Below, one piece after another: positions 1-10,243 of a DNA stretch of 64,000 bases. Source of the DNA: Amedibacillus dolichus DSM 3991 (GTDB lineage Bacteria; Bacillota_I; Bacilli_A; Erysipelotrichales; Erysipelotrichaceae); the NCBI RefSeq assembly GCF_000154285.1, contig NZ_DS483470.1:1-64000 (forward strand), written 5' to 3'. The position numbers and the translations under genes were made by a program. Position 1 is the stretch's first letter, and every line of letters starts with the position of its first letter. The notes under the pieces are model-generated. The model was not told where the DNA came from. It was given only the letters and a program-made list of their open reading frames with translations, and did no database searches.

Positions 1-1
1 C

Positions 2-496
2 ATCAACCTGTGGGGGGAATCATACCAAGTAGGTAAGTGTGCTATTCAATATATTAACGAAACTCTGCATGTAGATCTTCCAAAAGATGAAGCAACATCT
101 ATTGCTTTCCATTTGATTGTGGCGTCTCAAGAAAAAACAAATATTGAAACAAGAGAATTGCTCGAAGGCGTAAACAGTATTGTGAATATCACAATGAAAT
201 ATCTTGGAAATCAGATAGATGAAGATTCGTTAGCGTATTCAAGGTACATTATTCACCTGAAATTTTTCTTAAGCAGAATTGTCAGTCATCAAACTTCTAA
301 CGGTTCTATTGAAGTTACTAATATATTCGGTCAATTGGTCACGAAGTATGAAGGAGTTGACAGGTGTATTCATGAAATCAGTGAATTTATTAATGGAAAG
401 TTTAATTACAGATGTACTGATGAAGATTGTATTTATTTAATGATTCATATTGTAAGGCTGTATGAGTTACAAAGAAAGGACAATAATAATGGCTAA
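2..496 (+). CDS. BglG/LicT-family transcription antiterminator, 3' part only
   Basis: The frame is open at the left edge of the window, so only the C-terminal part of the protein is seen. It reads as the end of one PTS regulation domain (PRD) followed by a second, with the PRD-like stretch INLWGESYQVGKCAIQ near the start and helices with conserved His residues (FHLIVASQE, MIHIVRLYELQ). BglG/LicT proteins bind a ribonucleic antiterminator hairpin in the leader of beta-glucoside operons, and phosphorylation of PRD histidines by the PTS sets their activity. The stop overlaps the ATG of the following EIIBC gene by 8 nt, which fits a regulator controlling its own operon. The RNA-binding domain and the RNA target would lie left of the window. 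Arginine is encoded almost only by AGA/AGG, unlike the genes after the IS. Confidence 0.85.
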   Translation: MNLWGESYQVGKCAIQYINETLHVDLPKDEATSIAFHLIVASQEKTNIETRELLEGVNSIVNITMKYLGNQIDEDSLAYSRYIIHLKFFLSRIVSHQTSNGSIEVTNIFGQLVTKYEGVDRCIHEISEFINGKFNYRCTDEDCIYLMIHIVRLYELQRKDNNNG

Positions 497-1877
497 AATA
501 GATTATGATAATTTGACAAGGCAGATAGTGGAATATGTAGGTGGTGTCGAAAATATCAAAACAATTACACACTGCGTAACACGTTTAAGGCTATATTTGA
601 ATGACAGAAATAAAGCAGAGGATGAGAAAATAAAAAATCTACCTGGAGTATTAGGTGTGGTTTATGGAAATCAGCAGTACCAGATTATTCTTGGTGAACA
701 TTTATTCCCTGTATTTGATAATCTTGAAAAAAATTATTCAGTACAGACAGAAGCCCCAATTAATGAGAATCTTGATGAAAATCTTGTGTCCGGTAATGAG
801 AAGAAGAATTTCAAATATTATTTTGAAAAAGCAATTACATTTATGTCTCAGTCACTGACACCATTCATTACTGTAGTATATGGAGCAGGTATGCTGAAAG
901 TAATTCTCTCTTTACTGAGTTACTTCATCCCATCAGTAGCAAGTTCTACAGCATATACAATGCTTAACTTCATGTCCAGTGCACCATTCTACTTTATGCC
1001 TGTATTAGTGGCATATGGTACAAGTAAAGTTTTAAAATCCAATCCTGCTTTTTCAATGGCAATTGCACTGACATTGGTATATCCGGATTTTAATACTATT
1101 ATGACTGCCGGAGAAGCTACTACAATGTTTGGACTTCCTGTACATTTAGCTTCCTATGGTAGTACATTACTTCCAGGTATTTTTACAGCTATTCTATGTG
1201 CATATCTGGAAAGATTCTTCTACAGAGTAATTCCTGGATTATTCAGAAGTGTATTTGCTCCATTATGTGTATTCTTAATTGGTTTTCCAATCGTTGTATT
1301 AGCATTAGGTCCTATTGGTAATATTGTTGGTTCTTGGATTGTCGCAGGTATCATCTGGTTACAAGCACATGTAGGTGGATTTGCTCCGGGTATTATTGCC
1401 GCAGCTCAGCCATTCTTGGTTATGATGGGTGTAAATATGTTGCCTGTAGCTCCTATGATGGAATTGTTCTCTCGTACTGGGTATGATAACGTGTTCAGAC
1501 CTGGTTGGATTTTACATAACATTTCTGAATGTGGTTCCTGTTGTGCTGTTGCTTTAAAAACTAAAGATAAAGAATTTAGGGCAACTGCATTATCAGCTGG
1601 TATCGGTGCTATGCTTTCCGGTGTTTCTGAACCTGCATTATACGGTGTTAGTCTTCGCTTGAAAAAACCGATGATTAGTATTGTAGCTGGTGGTATTGCT
1701 GGTGGTGCTGTTGCCGGGTTTATGGGTGCTAAAGCTTTTGCAATGGGTTATTCTTCTATCCTTGGTGTAGTTATTTTTGAAAAAACTATGGGAGCAATTC
1801 TTGCGGGTGTTGCTGTTTCCTTCGTGGTCTCATTTCTATGCACTTATGTTTTATATGATGGAAAGGGCATCAAATAA
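489..1877 (+). CDS. PTS beta-glucoside-type transporter, EIIBC
   Basis: Membrane permease that takes up and phosphorylates a beta-glucoside. The IIB domain occupies roughly residues 1-85, with the phosphorylated Cys in THCVTRLR near residue 33. A linker of about 30 residues leads to a hydrophobic IIC domain with about ten membrane segments. The last residues end just after the final segment, so there is no fused IIA domain as in classical BglF; IIA is encoded by the next gene. The start chosen is the ATG inside the end of the antiterminator gene (MAKIDYDNL). A longer frame from 462 would add nine unlikely residues. The gene lies 2 nt before the EIIA gene in one operon with the GH1 enzyme. The exact sugar cannot be told from sequence. 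Confidence 0.93.
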   Translation: MAKIDYDNLTRQIVEYVGGVENIKTITHCVTRLRLYLNDRNKAEDEKIKNLPGVLGVVYGNQQYQIILGEHLFPVFDNLEKNYSVQTEAPINENLDENLVSGNEKKNFKYYFEKAITFMSQSLTPFITVVYGAGMLKVILSLLSYFIPSVASSTAYTMLNFMSSAPFYFMPVLVAYGTSKVLKSNPAFSMAIALTLVYPDFNTIMTAGEATTMFGLPVHLASYGSTLLPGIFTAILCAYLERFFYRVIPGLFRSVFAPLCVFLIGFPIVVLALGPIGNIVGSWIVAGIIWLQAHVGGFAPGIIAAAQPFLVMMGVNMLPVAPMMELFSRTGYDNVFRPGWILHNISECGSCCAVALKTKDKEFRATALSAGIGAMLSGVSEPALYGVSLRLKKPMISIVAGGIAGGAVAGFMGAKAFAMGYSSILGVVIFEKTMGAILAGVAVSFVVSFLCTYVLYDGKGIK

Positions 1878-1879
1878 GT

Positions 1880-3809
<1,930 letters not shown>

Positions 3810-3818
3810 AAAATAGAA

Positions 3819-3850
3819 AAGATGTTCGGAAATCATAGAACATCTTTTTT
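3819..3850 (+). terminator. Terminator of the beta-glucoside operon
   Basis: AAAAGATGTTC and GAACATCTTTTTT form an 11-bp stem around a 10-nt loop, ending in a T run. It lies 10 nt after the GH1 stop codon and before the SD of the HAD gene. Confidence 0.85.
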
Positions 3851-3866
3851 ATCAGGAGTTGTGAAT

Positions 3867-4685
3867 ATGGCAATATTGTTTTTAGATGTAGATGGGACAT
3901 TAATTAATTATAAAGCACAAATACCATCATCAGCAAAAGAGGCGGTTATCGCAGCAAGAAAAAATGGGCATTTTGTATTTTTGTGTACTGGATGTTCTAA
4001 ACAGGAAATACTGGAAAGACATTTTGATTTTGAATTGGATGGTTTTATTGGAGGAAATGGAAATTATATTGAAGTACAAGGCACAGAAATGTTTCATAAA
4101 CCATTAACTTATGTTCAATGTAAACATTTTACAGATTGGTGTATTTCAAGATCTCTTGCCTATAGATTTGAGTGTAACAGTGGCATATATATCAGTGATG
4201 ATTATATGGAAAAGTCAGTACAGGCTCGTATGAAATATGCATTTGGTAATAATAAATCAGCTGTAAATGCACCAATAAACCCAGCTTTTAGAAAAATGAC
4301 ATCAAAATATAGAGATGATGTAAACAAGACAGCATTTGTATTAAATAGTTATCAAGATTATCTGGATGCCGTGAAAGAGTTTAAGGATATGGTTGTGGGA
4401 ACCTGGGGTGGAAAAGGGCAACTTGCCCTTTATGGAGATACCAGTCCCGAAGGAATCAGTAAAGAATTTGCTATCAATAAGTTACTGGACTATTTACATA
4501 TGGATAAAAAAGAATCTATATGTTTTGGTGATTCTTCAAGTGATCTTCCTATGTTTAATGCCTGTAATATAAAGATTGCCATGAAAAATGGAAACGATGA
4601 AATAAAGCAAAAAGCAACCTATATTGCCGATGATGTAGATGATAATGGAGTATATAAAATGTTCAAACAACTACAAATCATTTAA
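3867..4685 (+). CDS. Cof-type HAD-superfamily phosphatase
   Basis: Predicted cytosolic sugar-phosphate or cofactor phosphatase of 272 residues. Motif I is LFLDVDGTLI with the catalytic aspartates near residues 6 and 8. The late motif CFGDSSSDLPMF carries the Mg-binding acidic residues, and between them lies the C2-type cap of Cof proteins. The start is the ATG preceded by caggagttgtgaat; a longer frame from 3822 would run through the terminator hairpin. It sits behind the terminator of the PTS operon and has no gene partner of its own before the IS. The gene is AT-rich and AGA-biased, like the PTS block. The substrate is unknown; dephosphorylation of excess sugar phosphate is a plausible role. 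Confidence 0.85.
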   Translation: MAILFLDVDGTLINYKAQIPSSAKEAVIAARKNGHFVFLCTGCSKQEILERHFDFELDGFIGGNGNYIEVQGTEMFHKPLTYVQCKHFTDWCISRSLAYRFECNSGIYISDDYMEKSVQARMKYAFGNNKSAVNAPINPAFRKMTSKYRDDVNKTAFVLNSYQDYLDAVKEFKDMVVGTWGGKGQLALYGDTSPEGISKEFAINKLLDYLHMDKKESICFGDSSSDLPMFNACNIKIAMKNGNDEIKQKATYIADDVDDNGVYKMFKQLQII

Positions 4686-4686
4686 T

Positions 4687-4800
4687 ATGATGCATATAAA
4701 AAACAATGTTAAATACATTTCAGAAGATTGTGAAATTTTGTGTATTCCTTTATGGCATGAATGGTTTTTAGATAGTATAGTACCTGACTTTAGAGGTTGA
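4687..4800 (+). pseudogene. Possible short coding remnant next to the IS
   Basis: An ATG directly after the HAD stop opens 37 codons with protein-like composition (for example SEDCEILCIPLWHEWFLDS). The last few codons and the stop lie inside the left end of the insertion sequence. It may be the 5' piece of a gene cut by the IS or by an older deletion. I do not recognise the family, no good SD is visible, and no matching 3' piece is seen beyond the IS. Confidence 0.25.
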
Positions 4801-4805
4801 ATAGT

Positions 4806-4855
4806 AAAAAATGGTGCAACACTCGATATTTGATTATCGAGTATGCATCATTTTT
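4806..4855 (-). terminator. Long hairpin at the 3' end of the transposase gene
   Basis: ACTCGATA and TATCGAGT form a perfect 8-bp core around TTTGAT. It is extended by GGTGC/GCATC and A/T tracts, so T runs follow on both strands. It overlaps the last codons and stop of the transposase. It can end transposase transcription and shield the element from outside read-through. Confidence 0.7.
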
Positions 4856-6522
4856 ATTTGTTTATCTGTTAGATAATAATTTGTTATTGGTTGATTTAAT
4901 TTTTTGGATAAATCTGTTACGAATTCTTTGCTGGTTAATAGATTTATGAATCTTGTTGAGTTGATTCTTACAACTCGGAATTTTCTCATGAAATCGTATA
5001 TTGTACTTGCTGAGTATTTATTTTCCAGAATCTTGAATTGAAGGATTCGTGATAATAACACGGCTGTGTAACAGATGAAGAAATGCCCTTTGATCCGATT
5101 TTCTTTTTGTAGATAGACCGGACGTGTATCAAGTTCGGACTTCATGATGCGGAAGGATTCTTCAATTTGCCAAAGCTGATGATAAGCATTGTATATGTCT
5201 TTTGATGACATATTGATTTCAGATGTTACGAGCATATTATATCCGGCTAGTTCTTTGTCTTTGGCTATAGCTTTTAGATTTAGCTGGGGTTTTATACTTT
5301 TTCCCTGATCATCTAGAAACTGCATATATTTTGATGATTCACCATATTCTTCTTTTTTGGCCTGGCATGCACGGTGTGCCTTGGCTTTTTCAATCATTCT
5401 ATTGATTTCCATCAGTTTCTTCTTCGCGAGACTGAAGTTATAGGTAACTGTTCTTTTTTCTTTTATATTACGAGTTATGACATTCCCGTAATCATCCTTG
5501 TATGAATAGGTAAACGTATCGATGCATTCCTTGATTTTATAAACGGGTTCTCCGTTCTGATTAAACACTGTTTCGAATCCGTCATCAAGAAGAACCCATT
5601 GTCCTTCTCTTTCAGGAAGGGTTTTTACAGATTTCGAAAACAGATAGCCATCTCCATTATCGATAGCTTCAATAATATTTTTAGCACAGTTAAGGCCTTT
5701 ATCAGCAATTTGGATGGTACGGCCCTTGATATTGTTTCTTGATTTCAAATCGTGGATTAGATCACGCATGACCGGCTTTTCAGATTCATTGCCTGGGAAT
5801 ATCTTCATGCCGACTGGTAACATCTGTGCGTCTAAAAGAAGGCCCATTCCCACAATAGGGTCCCTTCGATTTTCTTTGGAAGGACCTCTTTTTTGAAGAG
5901 TAGATTCCTTATCGATTTCAAAGTAATAGTTTGTACAATCAAAATAAGAACGGCTGGAATCCAGAATAAAATTGTCATCAGTCGCAACGGTTAGTATTTC
6001 AACCAGTTTCTCATATTCTTCGCCCATGAATTCCAAGCCCTCCAGGAGTTGATCATAACTGAAGTTTTTTTGAACATATAGCTTTGGAAGAATATCATGA
6101 AAAGTCTGATGTTTGGATAAAGGCGCAACAACACGAGCATATACAAGAGCGGAAAAGACATCATATACATCGAACTCGAACTTCCTTGAAGAACTTAAAT
6201 ACCCAAAATGTTCTTTTACATCCAGTATGTTCAAGATTTTCGCAATTGGCACATAACCCAGACACAGTTCTGGTGAAACGTCAGAAATCTGTTGAAAGTT
6301 GATGCGACACTTTTCTGTCTCCCGTTTAGAATTCAGTTCATTTACTTCTTTCTGAAAATGAGAGATTGGATCATCTATACCCTGTTCGATAAGAGCATCA
6401 ACGAACCCGATTTTACGAAAACTTTTATGTCGGGTGTTCTTGGTTTCTGGAGAATAAAAACTCTCATAGATGGAAAGATAAAGTCTGTCATTTCGTTTTG
6501 TTTTTTTAAGAAAATAGGCCAT
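4834..6522 (-). CDS. IS1634-family DDE transposase
   Basis: Intact 562-residue transposase on the minus strand. It begins MAYFLKKTKRNDRLYLSIYES, typical of the IS1634 group of the IS4 superfamily. Candidate catalytic residues are the Asp of YFDCTNYYFE near residue 195, the Asp of IADKGLNCAKN near residue 275, and the Glu of LWQIEESFRIMKSEL near residue 450. A SD-like aggacac lies just upstream of the start, and a TATAAT is visible about 40 nt upstream in the same orientation. There is no frameshift, so the element may still be active. Assignment to the exact IS name is not possible from the sequence alone. Confidence 0.88.
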   Translation of the reverse strand: MAYFLKKTKRNDRLYLSIYESFYSPETKNTRHKSFRKIGFVDALIEQGIDDPISHFQKEVNELNSKRETEKCRINFQQISDVSPELCLGYVPIAKILNILDVKEHFGYLSSSRKFEFDVYDVFSALVYARVVAPLSKHQTFHDILPKLYVQKNFSYDQLLEGLEFMGEEYEKLVEILTVATDDNFILDSSRSYFDCTNYYFEIDKESTLQKRGPSKENRRDPIVGMGLLLDAQMLPVGMKIFPGNESEKPVMRDLIHDLKSRNNIKGRTIQIADKGLNCAKNIIEAIDNGDGYLFSKSVKTLPEREGQWVLLDDGFETVFNQNGEPVYKIKECIDTFTYSYKDDYGNVITRNIKEKRTVTYNFSLAKKKLMEINRMIEKAKAHRACQAKKEEYGESSKYMQFLDDQGKSIKPQLNLKAIAKDKELAGYNMLVTSEINMSSKDIYNAYHQLWQIEESFRIMKSELDTRPVYLQKENRIKGHFFICYTAVLLSRILQFKILENKYSASTIYDFMRKFRVVRINSTRFINLLTSKEFVTDLSKKLNQPITNYYLTDKQIKMMHTR

Positions 6523-6662
6523 AGAAAGTGTCCTCCAAAGATTACACGTTTACACCATAATTATACCAAATAAATAAAAAAATAAAATAAATTTAAAGCA
6601 CAAAAAACAACGATAAATACTGGAGAATCTCAACTTTTTCTCAGAATAGCCTCTAAACATTC

Positions 6663-6842
6663 ATGGTGCAAACCTCTAAAGACGGGAATGGGAGGGAGAG
6701 CTTCCAAGTGTCATATTATCGTTATCCGATGGAACAACAAAGGGACACGTAAGGCTTTTGGTAAATTATCGCAATGCGACGCTTATCGAGACAATCTTAA
6801 AACGGTGTATGGATTGTTAAAAATACAAGAAAAGGATTGAAT
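6663..6842 (+). pseudogene. Coding-like remnant to the right of the IS
   Basis: An ATG-initiated frame from 6663 (TSKDGNGRESFQVSYYRY and so on) stops after about 29 codons. A neighbouring frame then reads RWNNKGTRKAFGKLSQ and AYRDNLKTVYGLLKIQ up to the stop just before the pyr promoter. The two together look like one frameshifted short protein or the tail of a disrupted gene. I cannot name the family. It may be debris from an earlier insertion, and it does not match the fragment left of the IS in any way I can see. Confidence 0.25.
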
Positions 6843-6864
6843 TTTTTTAAGAATATGTTACAAT
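6837..6864 (+). promoter_or_regulatory. Promoter of the pyr operon
   Basis: TTGAAT (6837-6842) and TACAAT (6859-6864) are 16 bp apart. They lie directly upstream of the attenuator leader, which places the transcript start near 6871. Confidence 0.7.
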
Positions 6865-6874
6865 TATCCACGAT

Positions 6875-6974
6875 AAAAGGTCCTTTAATATGATCCAGAG
6901 AGGTCATTAAGGCAACGTATGATTCTTTCTGTGTATAGAGAAGGCCCTTTTGTATGACAAAATGGTCTTTTTTT
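6875..6974 (+). promoter_or_regulatory. PyrR-binding attenuator in the pyr leader
   Basis: The loop ATCCAGAGAGG (6893-6903) matches the conserved PyrR-binding sequence of Bacillus pyr leaders. It is held by the stem CCTTTAAT (6882-6889) with ATTAAGG (6906-6912). Downstream, GGCCCTTTTGT (6943-6953) pairs with ACAAAATGGTC (about 6957-6967), followed by seven T, a good intrinsic terminator. By the known mechanism, PyrR with UMP would stabilise the binding hairpin and favour termination. No pyrR gene lies in this window, so the regulator must be encoded elsewhere. Confidence 0.85.
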
Positions 6975-6993
6975 GAATAAAAGGAGGATATTT

Positions 6994-7896
6994 ATGAATA
7001 CAAAGAGCTTGTTTAAAATCAGTGATTTAACAAAAGAAGAAATCTTTGAAATCCTCCATGATGCGAATGCGTTTTCATGTTCTCATAAAGATTGGCAATT
7101 ACCGGAACGTAAGCTGGTTGCTAATCTTTTTTTTGAACCGAGCACCAGAACGCATTTTTCCTTTGCCAGTGCGCAGCATCAGTTAGGCTGTTGCGTAGAA
7201 AATTTCAGTGCGCAGGGAAGCAGCGTGGAGAAGGGTGAAAGCCTGTATGATACGGTAAAAACTTTTGAAAGCATCGGATATGATGCGCTTGTGATTCGTC
7301 ATAAAAGCGATGAATATTTCAAGGAGCTGGAAAACATCAATATTCCGATTTTGAATGCCGGAGATGGCTGTGGCAATCACCCAACTCAATGCTTATTGGA
7401 TTTGTTGACGATTTACCAAGAGTTTAAGACCTTTGAAGGAATTAAGGTTGCGGTGATTGGTGATATCGTGCATTCACGTGTTGCTAACAGCATAAAAGAG
7501 GCAATGCAAATTTTGGGTGGTGAGGTCTGCTTTAGTGGACCGAAGGAATGGATTTCCGATTCGAGTTTATATAAAGATATTGATGAAGCAGTGGCTTGGG
7601 CCGATGCTGTTATGATGCTGCGTATTCAGCATGAACGTCATGCGGCAACAATGAATATGGGCAAGGAAGAATATTTGAAACGCTATGGACTTACAAAAAA
7701 GCGTGCAGAGCTGATGCAAAAGCATGCCATTATCATGCACCCTGCTCCGGTAAATCGCGGTGTGGAAATTGACAGCGATTTGGTAGAAGCTTCCAATAGC
7801 CGTATCTTTCAACAGATGAGCAATGGAGTGTTGGTGCGTAAGGCAGTTATGAAGCGCGCCTTCGGATATACGTTTTCAAAGGAGGAAGAAAAATGA
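6994..7896 (+). CDS. pyrB: Aspartate carbamoyltransferase, catalytic subunit
   Basis: First enzyme of the operon; it condenses carbamoyl phosphate with aspartate to form N-carbamoyl-aspartate. The 300-residue length is normal for the unregulated catalytic chain. The carbamoyl-phosphate loop FFEPSTRTHFSF is near residue 50, HPTQCLLD near residue 130, and MHPAPVNRGVEI near residue 250. The ATG at 6994 follows a perfect aaaggaggat SD; a longer frame from 6973 would read into the terminator T run. No pyrI regulatory chain follows, as in Bacillus. The next gene overlaps by 4 nt (ATGA). Confidence 0.96.
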   Translation: MNTKSLFKISDLTKEEIFEILHDANAFSCSHKDWQLPERKLVANLFFEPSTRTHFSFASAQHQLGCCVENFSAQGSSVEKGESLYDTVKTFESIGYDALVIRHKSDEYFKELENINIPILNAGDGCGNHPTQCLLDLLTIYQEFKTFEGIKVAVIGDIVHSRVANSIKEAMQILGGEVCFSGPKEWISDSSLYKDIDEAVAWADAVMMLRIQHERHAATMNMGKEEYLKRYGLTKKRAELMQKHAIIMHPAPVNRGVEIDSDLVEASNSRIFQQMSNGVLVRKAVMKRAFGYTFSKEEEK

Positions 7897-9167
7897 ACCT
7901 GATACATCAGGCACGATTGCTTGATCAAGAAACTTTATGCGATGTTCTCTTTGATGAAAACGGCATTCATAAAATTGCCGAGCATATCGAGGAGGAGGTC
8001 GATGAGGTCATTGAGGCAAAGGGACAGTATTTGTTGAGTGGTCTGATTGATGTGCATGTGCATTTGCGTGAGCCGGGTTTTTCACATAAAGAAACCATCA
8101 AAACCGGAACGCAGGCTGCGGCTCATGGCGGTTTTACTACGGTAATGGCGATGCCCAATGTTCTTCCTTATCCGGACTGTGCTGAGGTCATGAAGGAGTA
8201 TTTGCAGCTTATTGAAAAGGAAGCTGAGGTTCATGTAATACCTTATGCTTGTATTACCAAGGGAGAAAAAAGCGAAGAGCTTAGCGATATGGAACAGCTT
8301 TATAAGCTTGGAATCCATGCCTTCAGTGATGATGGAGTAGGTGTGAAGAGTGCGGAAATGATGGAAAAGGCGATGCAGAAAGCCAAGGCTCTCGATGCAA
8401 TGATCGTTGCTCATACCGAGGATATGAAGTATCGTACACCTACGGCTTGTATGCATGAGGGGATTCGAAATAAAGAATTGGGACTTGTCGGAATTCCGAG
8501 TGCCTGCGAGTATTCTCAAATAAAACGTGACTTAGAGTTGGCAAAGCAGACTGGTGCGAAATACCATATCTGTCATATAAGTGCTAAGGAAAGCGTAGAG
8601 CTCTTACGAACTTATAAAAAGCAGGGGGTGGATTGCAGTGGAGAGGTAACTGCTCATCATTTGCTGCTGAATGAAATGGACGTACAAAATCCTAATCATA
8701 AAATGAATCCGCCGTTGCGCAGTGAGGAAGATCGTCAGGCCTTGATTGCCGGTTTATTAGATGGTACGATTGATATGATTGCCAATGATCACGCCCCACA
8801 TAGTGAAGAAGAAAAAAAGCGCGGAATGGAAAAAGCACCTTTTGGAATCGTAGCGTTGGAAACAGCTTTCCCACTTCTTTATACACGTTTTGTGAAAGAA
8901 GAAAAATGCTTTAGCTTAGATCAACTTATGTACTTTATGAGTGAAGCACCGGCAAAGCGCTTTGGTATGGAGCGAAAGGGAAAGCTTGCCGTTGGATATG
9001 ATGCAGATATGTTTTTGTTGAATGTAGAGGCAACTGATGTTATTGATCCCGCAAGTTTTCTTTCCAAAGGGAAGAATACTCCCTTTGATGGGTGGAATTG
9101 TGCGTGTAGAATAGAGAAAACATTTGTAAATGGTAAAATAGCCTATGAGCGAAAGGAGACCTTATGA
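7893..9167 (+). CDS. pyrC: Dihydroorotase, class I
   Basis: Zinc amidohydrolase of 424 residues that cyclises carbamoyl-aspartate to dihydroorotate. Metal-site motifs are in order: DVHVHLREPG near residue 53, a His in AHTED near residue 170, the His of YHICHISAKE near residue 225, and ANDHAPHSEEEK near residue 293, which carries the catalytic Asp. It starts 4 nt inside pyrB and ends with a 4-nt overlap into carA, so translation is probably coupled. Length and order match Bacillus PyrC. Confidence 0.96.
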   Translation: MNLIHQARLLDQETLCDVLFDENGIHKIAEHIEEEVDEVIEAKGQYLLSGLIDVHVHLREPGFSHKETIKTGTQAAAHGGFTTVMAMPNVLPYPDCAEVMKEYLQLIEKEAEVHVIPYACITKGEKSEELSDMEQLYKLGIHAFSDDGVGVKSAEMMEKAMQKAKALDAMIVAHTEDMKYRTPTACMHEGIRNKELGLVGIPSACEYSQIKRDLELAKQTGAKYHICHISAKESVELLRTYKKQGVDCSGEVTAHHLLLNEMDVQNPNHKMNPPLRSEEDRQALIAGLLDGTIDMIANDHAPHSEEEKKRGMEKAPFGIVALETAFPLLYTRFVKEEKCFSLDQLMYFMSEAPAKRFGMERKGKLAVGYDADMFLLNVEATDVIDPASFLSKGKNTPFDGWNCACRIEKTFVNGKIAYERKETL

Positions 9168-10243
9168 AAAAACGACTTTTAATTCTTGAAGATGGAAGTG
9201 TATACGAAGGGAAAGCCTTCGGAAGCGATAACTATCGCATGGGAGAATTGATTTTCCAAAGCGGTATATCAGGATATCAGGAAATTATTTCCGATTCCTC
9301 TTACTATGGACAGATTGTGATGATGACCTATCCTGCAATCGGGAACTGCGGTATCAATCGTGATGATTTTGAAGGCTTATCTCCACAGCTGTTTGGACTT
9401 GTTGTTAAGGAATATTGTGAAGAGCCTAGCAATTGGAGAAGCGATGCAACGCTTGATGAATTTATGAAGCTGAAAAATATTGCCGGTATTGCGGATATTG
9501 ATACACGTGAGATTACTCGTAAAATACGTGATCATGGAGTGCTGAAGGCAATGATGGCTGATGAAGATGCCGATGTGGAAGCAATTGTGAAAATGATGAA
9601 GGAAACGGAGCTTTTAAGCGATGGAGTAGCCAAGGTATCTACGCAGAAGCCGTTTCCGATTCCAAGCCGTGGAAAGAAGGTCGTGCTTGTTGATATCGGA
9701 ACCAAATATGCCGTTATTCGTGAATTTAATATGCGAGGCTGTGATTTGATGGTCGTACCATACAACATGAGTGCCGAAGATATTTTGGCGATTCACCCAG
9801 ACGGTATCGTATATGCCGGTGGTCCCGGTTCTCCGTATGATATCGAAGAAACCATAACAAATGCAAAAGCATTGTTAGGAAAATGCCCGATTATGGCAAC
9901 CGGCTTAGGTCATGAGGTTCTTGCAGTTGCTTTAGGTGCTAGCGTTAAGAAAATGAAGGTCGGACATCATGGCAACAGTACGCCGGTACGCAATCTGAAA
10001 AAGAATAAGGTTGAATTTACAAGCCAAAATCATGGCTATGATATTGATGAAGCTTCTTTAGCAAATACGGGAATTACGGTTACACATACGGCATTGAATG
10101 ACAATTCCATTGAAGGTTTTGTGCATGAAAGCTATTCATTGATGTCCTTTGCCTTTGATCCGGCAGCGGCTCCGGGTGCTGATGATGTTGCGTATGTGTT
10201 TGATGAATTTTGTGAAATGATGAATGAAAGAGGTGCAAAATAA
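9164..10243 (+). CDS. carA: Carbamoyl-phosphate synthase small subunit with an inactivated glutaminase site
   Basis: 359-residue partner of CarB. In the normal enzyme its C-terminal class I amidotransferase domain releases ammonia from glutamine. The N-terminal interaction domain ([21 protein letters not shown]) and the fold of the amidotransferase half ([25 protein letters not shown]) are clear. However, the nucleophile motif GxCLGHQ reads ATGLGHE, with Gly at residue 247 where Cys is expected. The late HPE triad motif reads DPA, with Asp332 and Ala334. All three catalytic residues are therefore missing while the frame is intact. The subunit is likely structural or regulatory, with CarB using free ammonia. 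The gene overlaps pyrC by 4 nt and carB by 1 nt. Confidence 0.93.
   Translation: MKKRLLILEDGSVYEGKAFGSDNYRMGELIFQSGISGYQEIISDSSYYGQIVMMTYPAIGNCGINRDDFEGLSPQLFGLVVKEYCEEPSNWRSDATLDEFMKLKNIAGIADIDTREITRKIRDHGVLKAMMADEDADVEAIVKMMKETELLSDGVAKVSTQKPFPIPSRGKKVVLVDIGTKYAVIREFNMRGCDLMVVPYNMSAEDILAIHPDGIVYAGGPGSPYDIEETITNAKALLGKCPIMATGLGHEVLAVALGASVKKMKVGHHGNSTPVRNLKKNKVEFTSQNHGYDIDEASLANTGITVTHTALNDNSIEGFVHESYSLMSFAFDPAAAPGADDVAYVFDEFCEMMNERGAK

Larger units (their letters stand above)
4788..6681. mobile_element. IS1634-like insertion sequence
   Basis: A single transposase gene is bracketed by the inverted repeat CTTTAGAGGTT (4788-4798) and AACCTCTAAAG (6671-6681). A second, imperfect copy of the right end, CCTCTAAA, lies at about 6651-6658, so the exact right boundary is uncertain. 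The nonamer ATGGTGCAA occurs near both ends in direct orientation. I see no target-site duplication, which could mean an old insertion or wrong ends. It separates the beta-glucoside block from the pyr operon. Confidence 0.7.
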
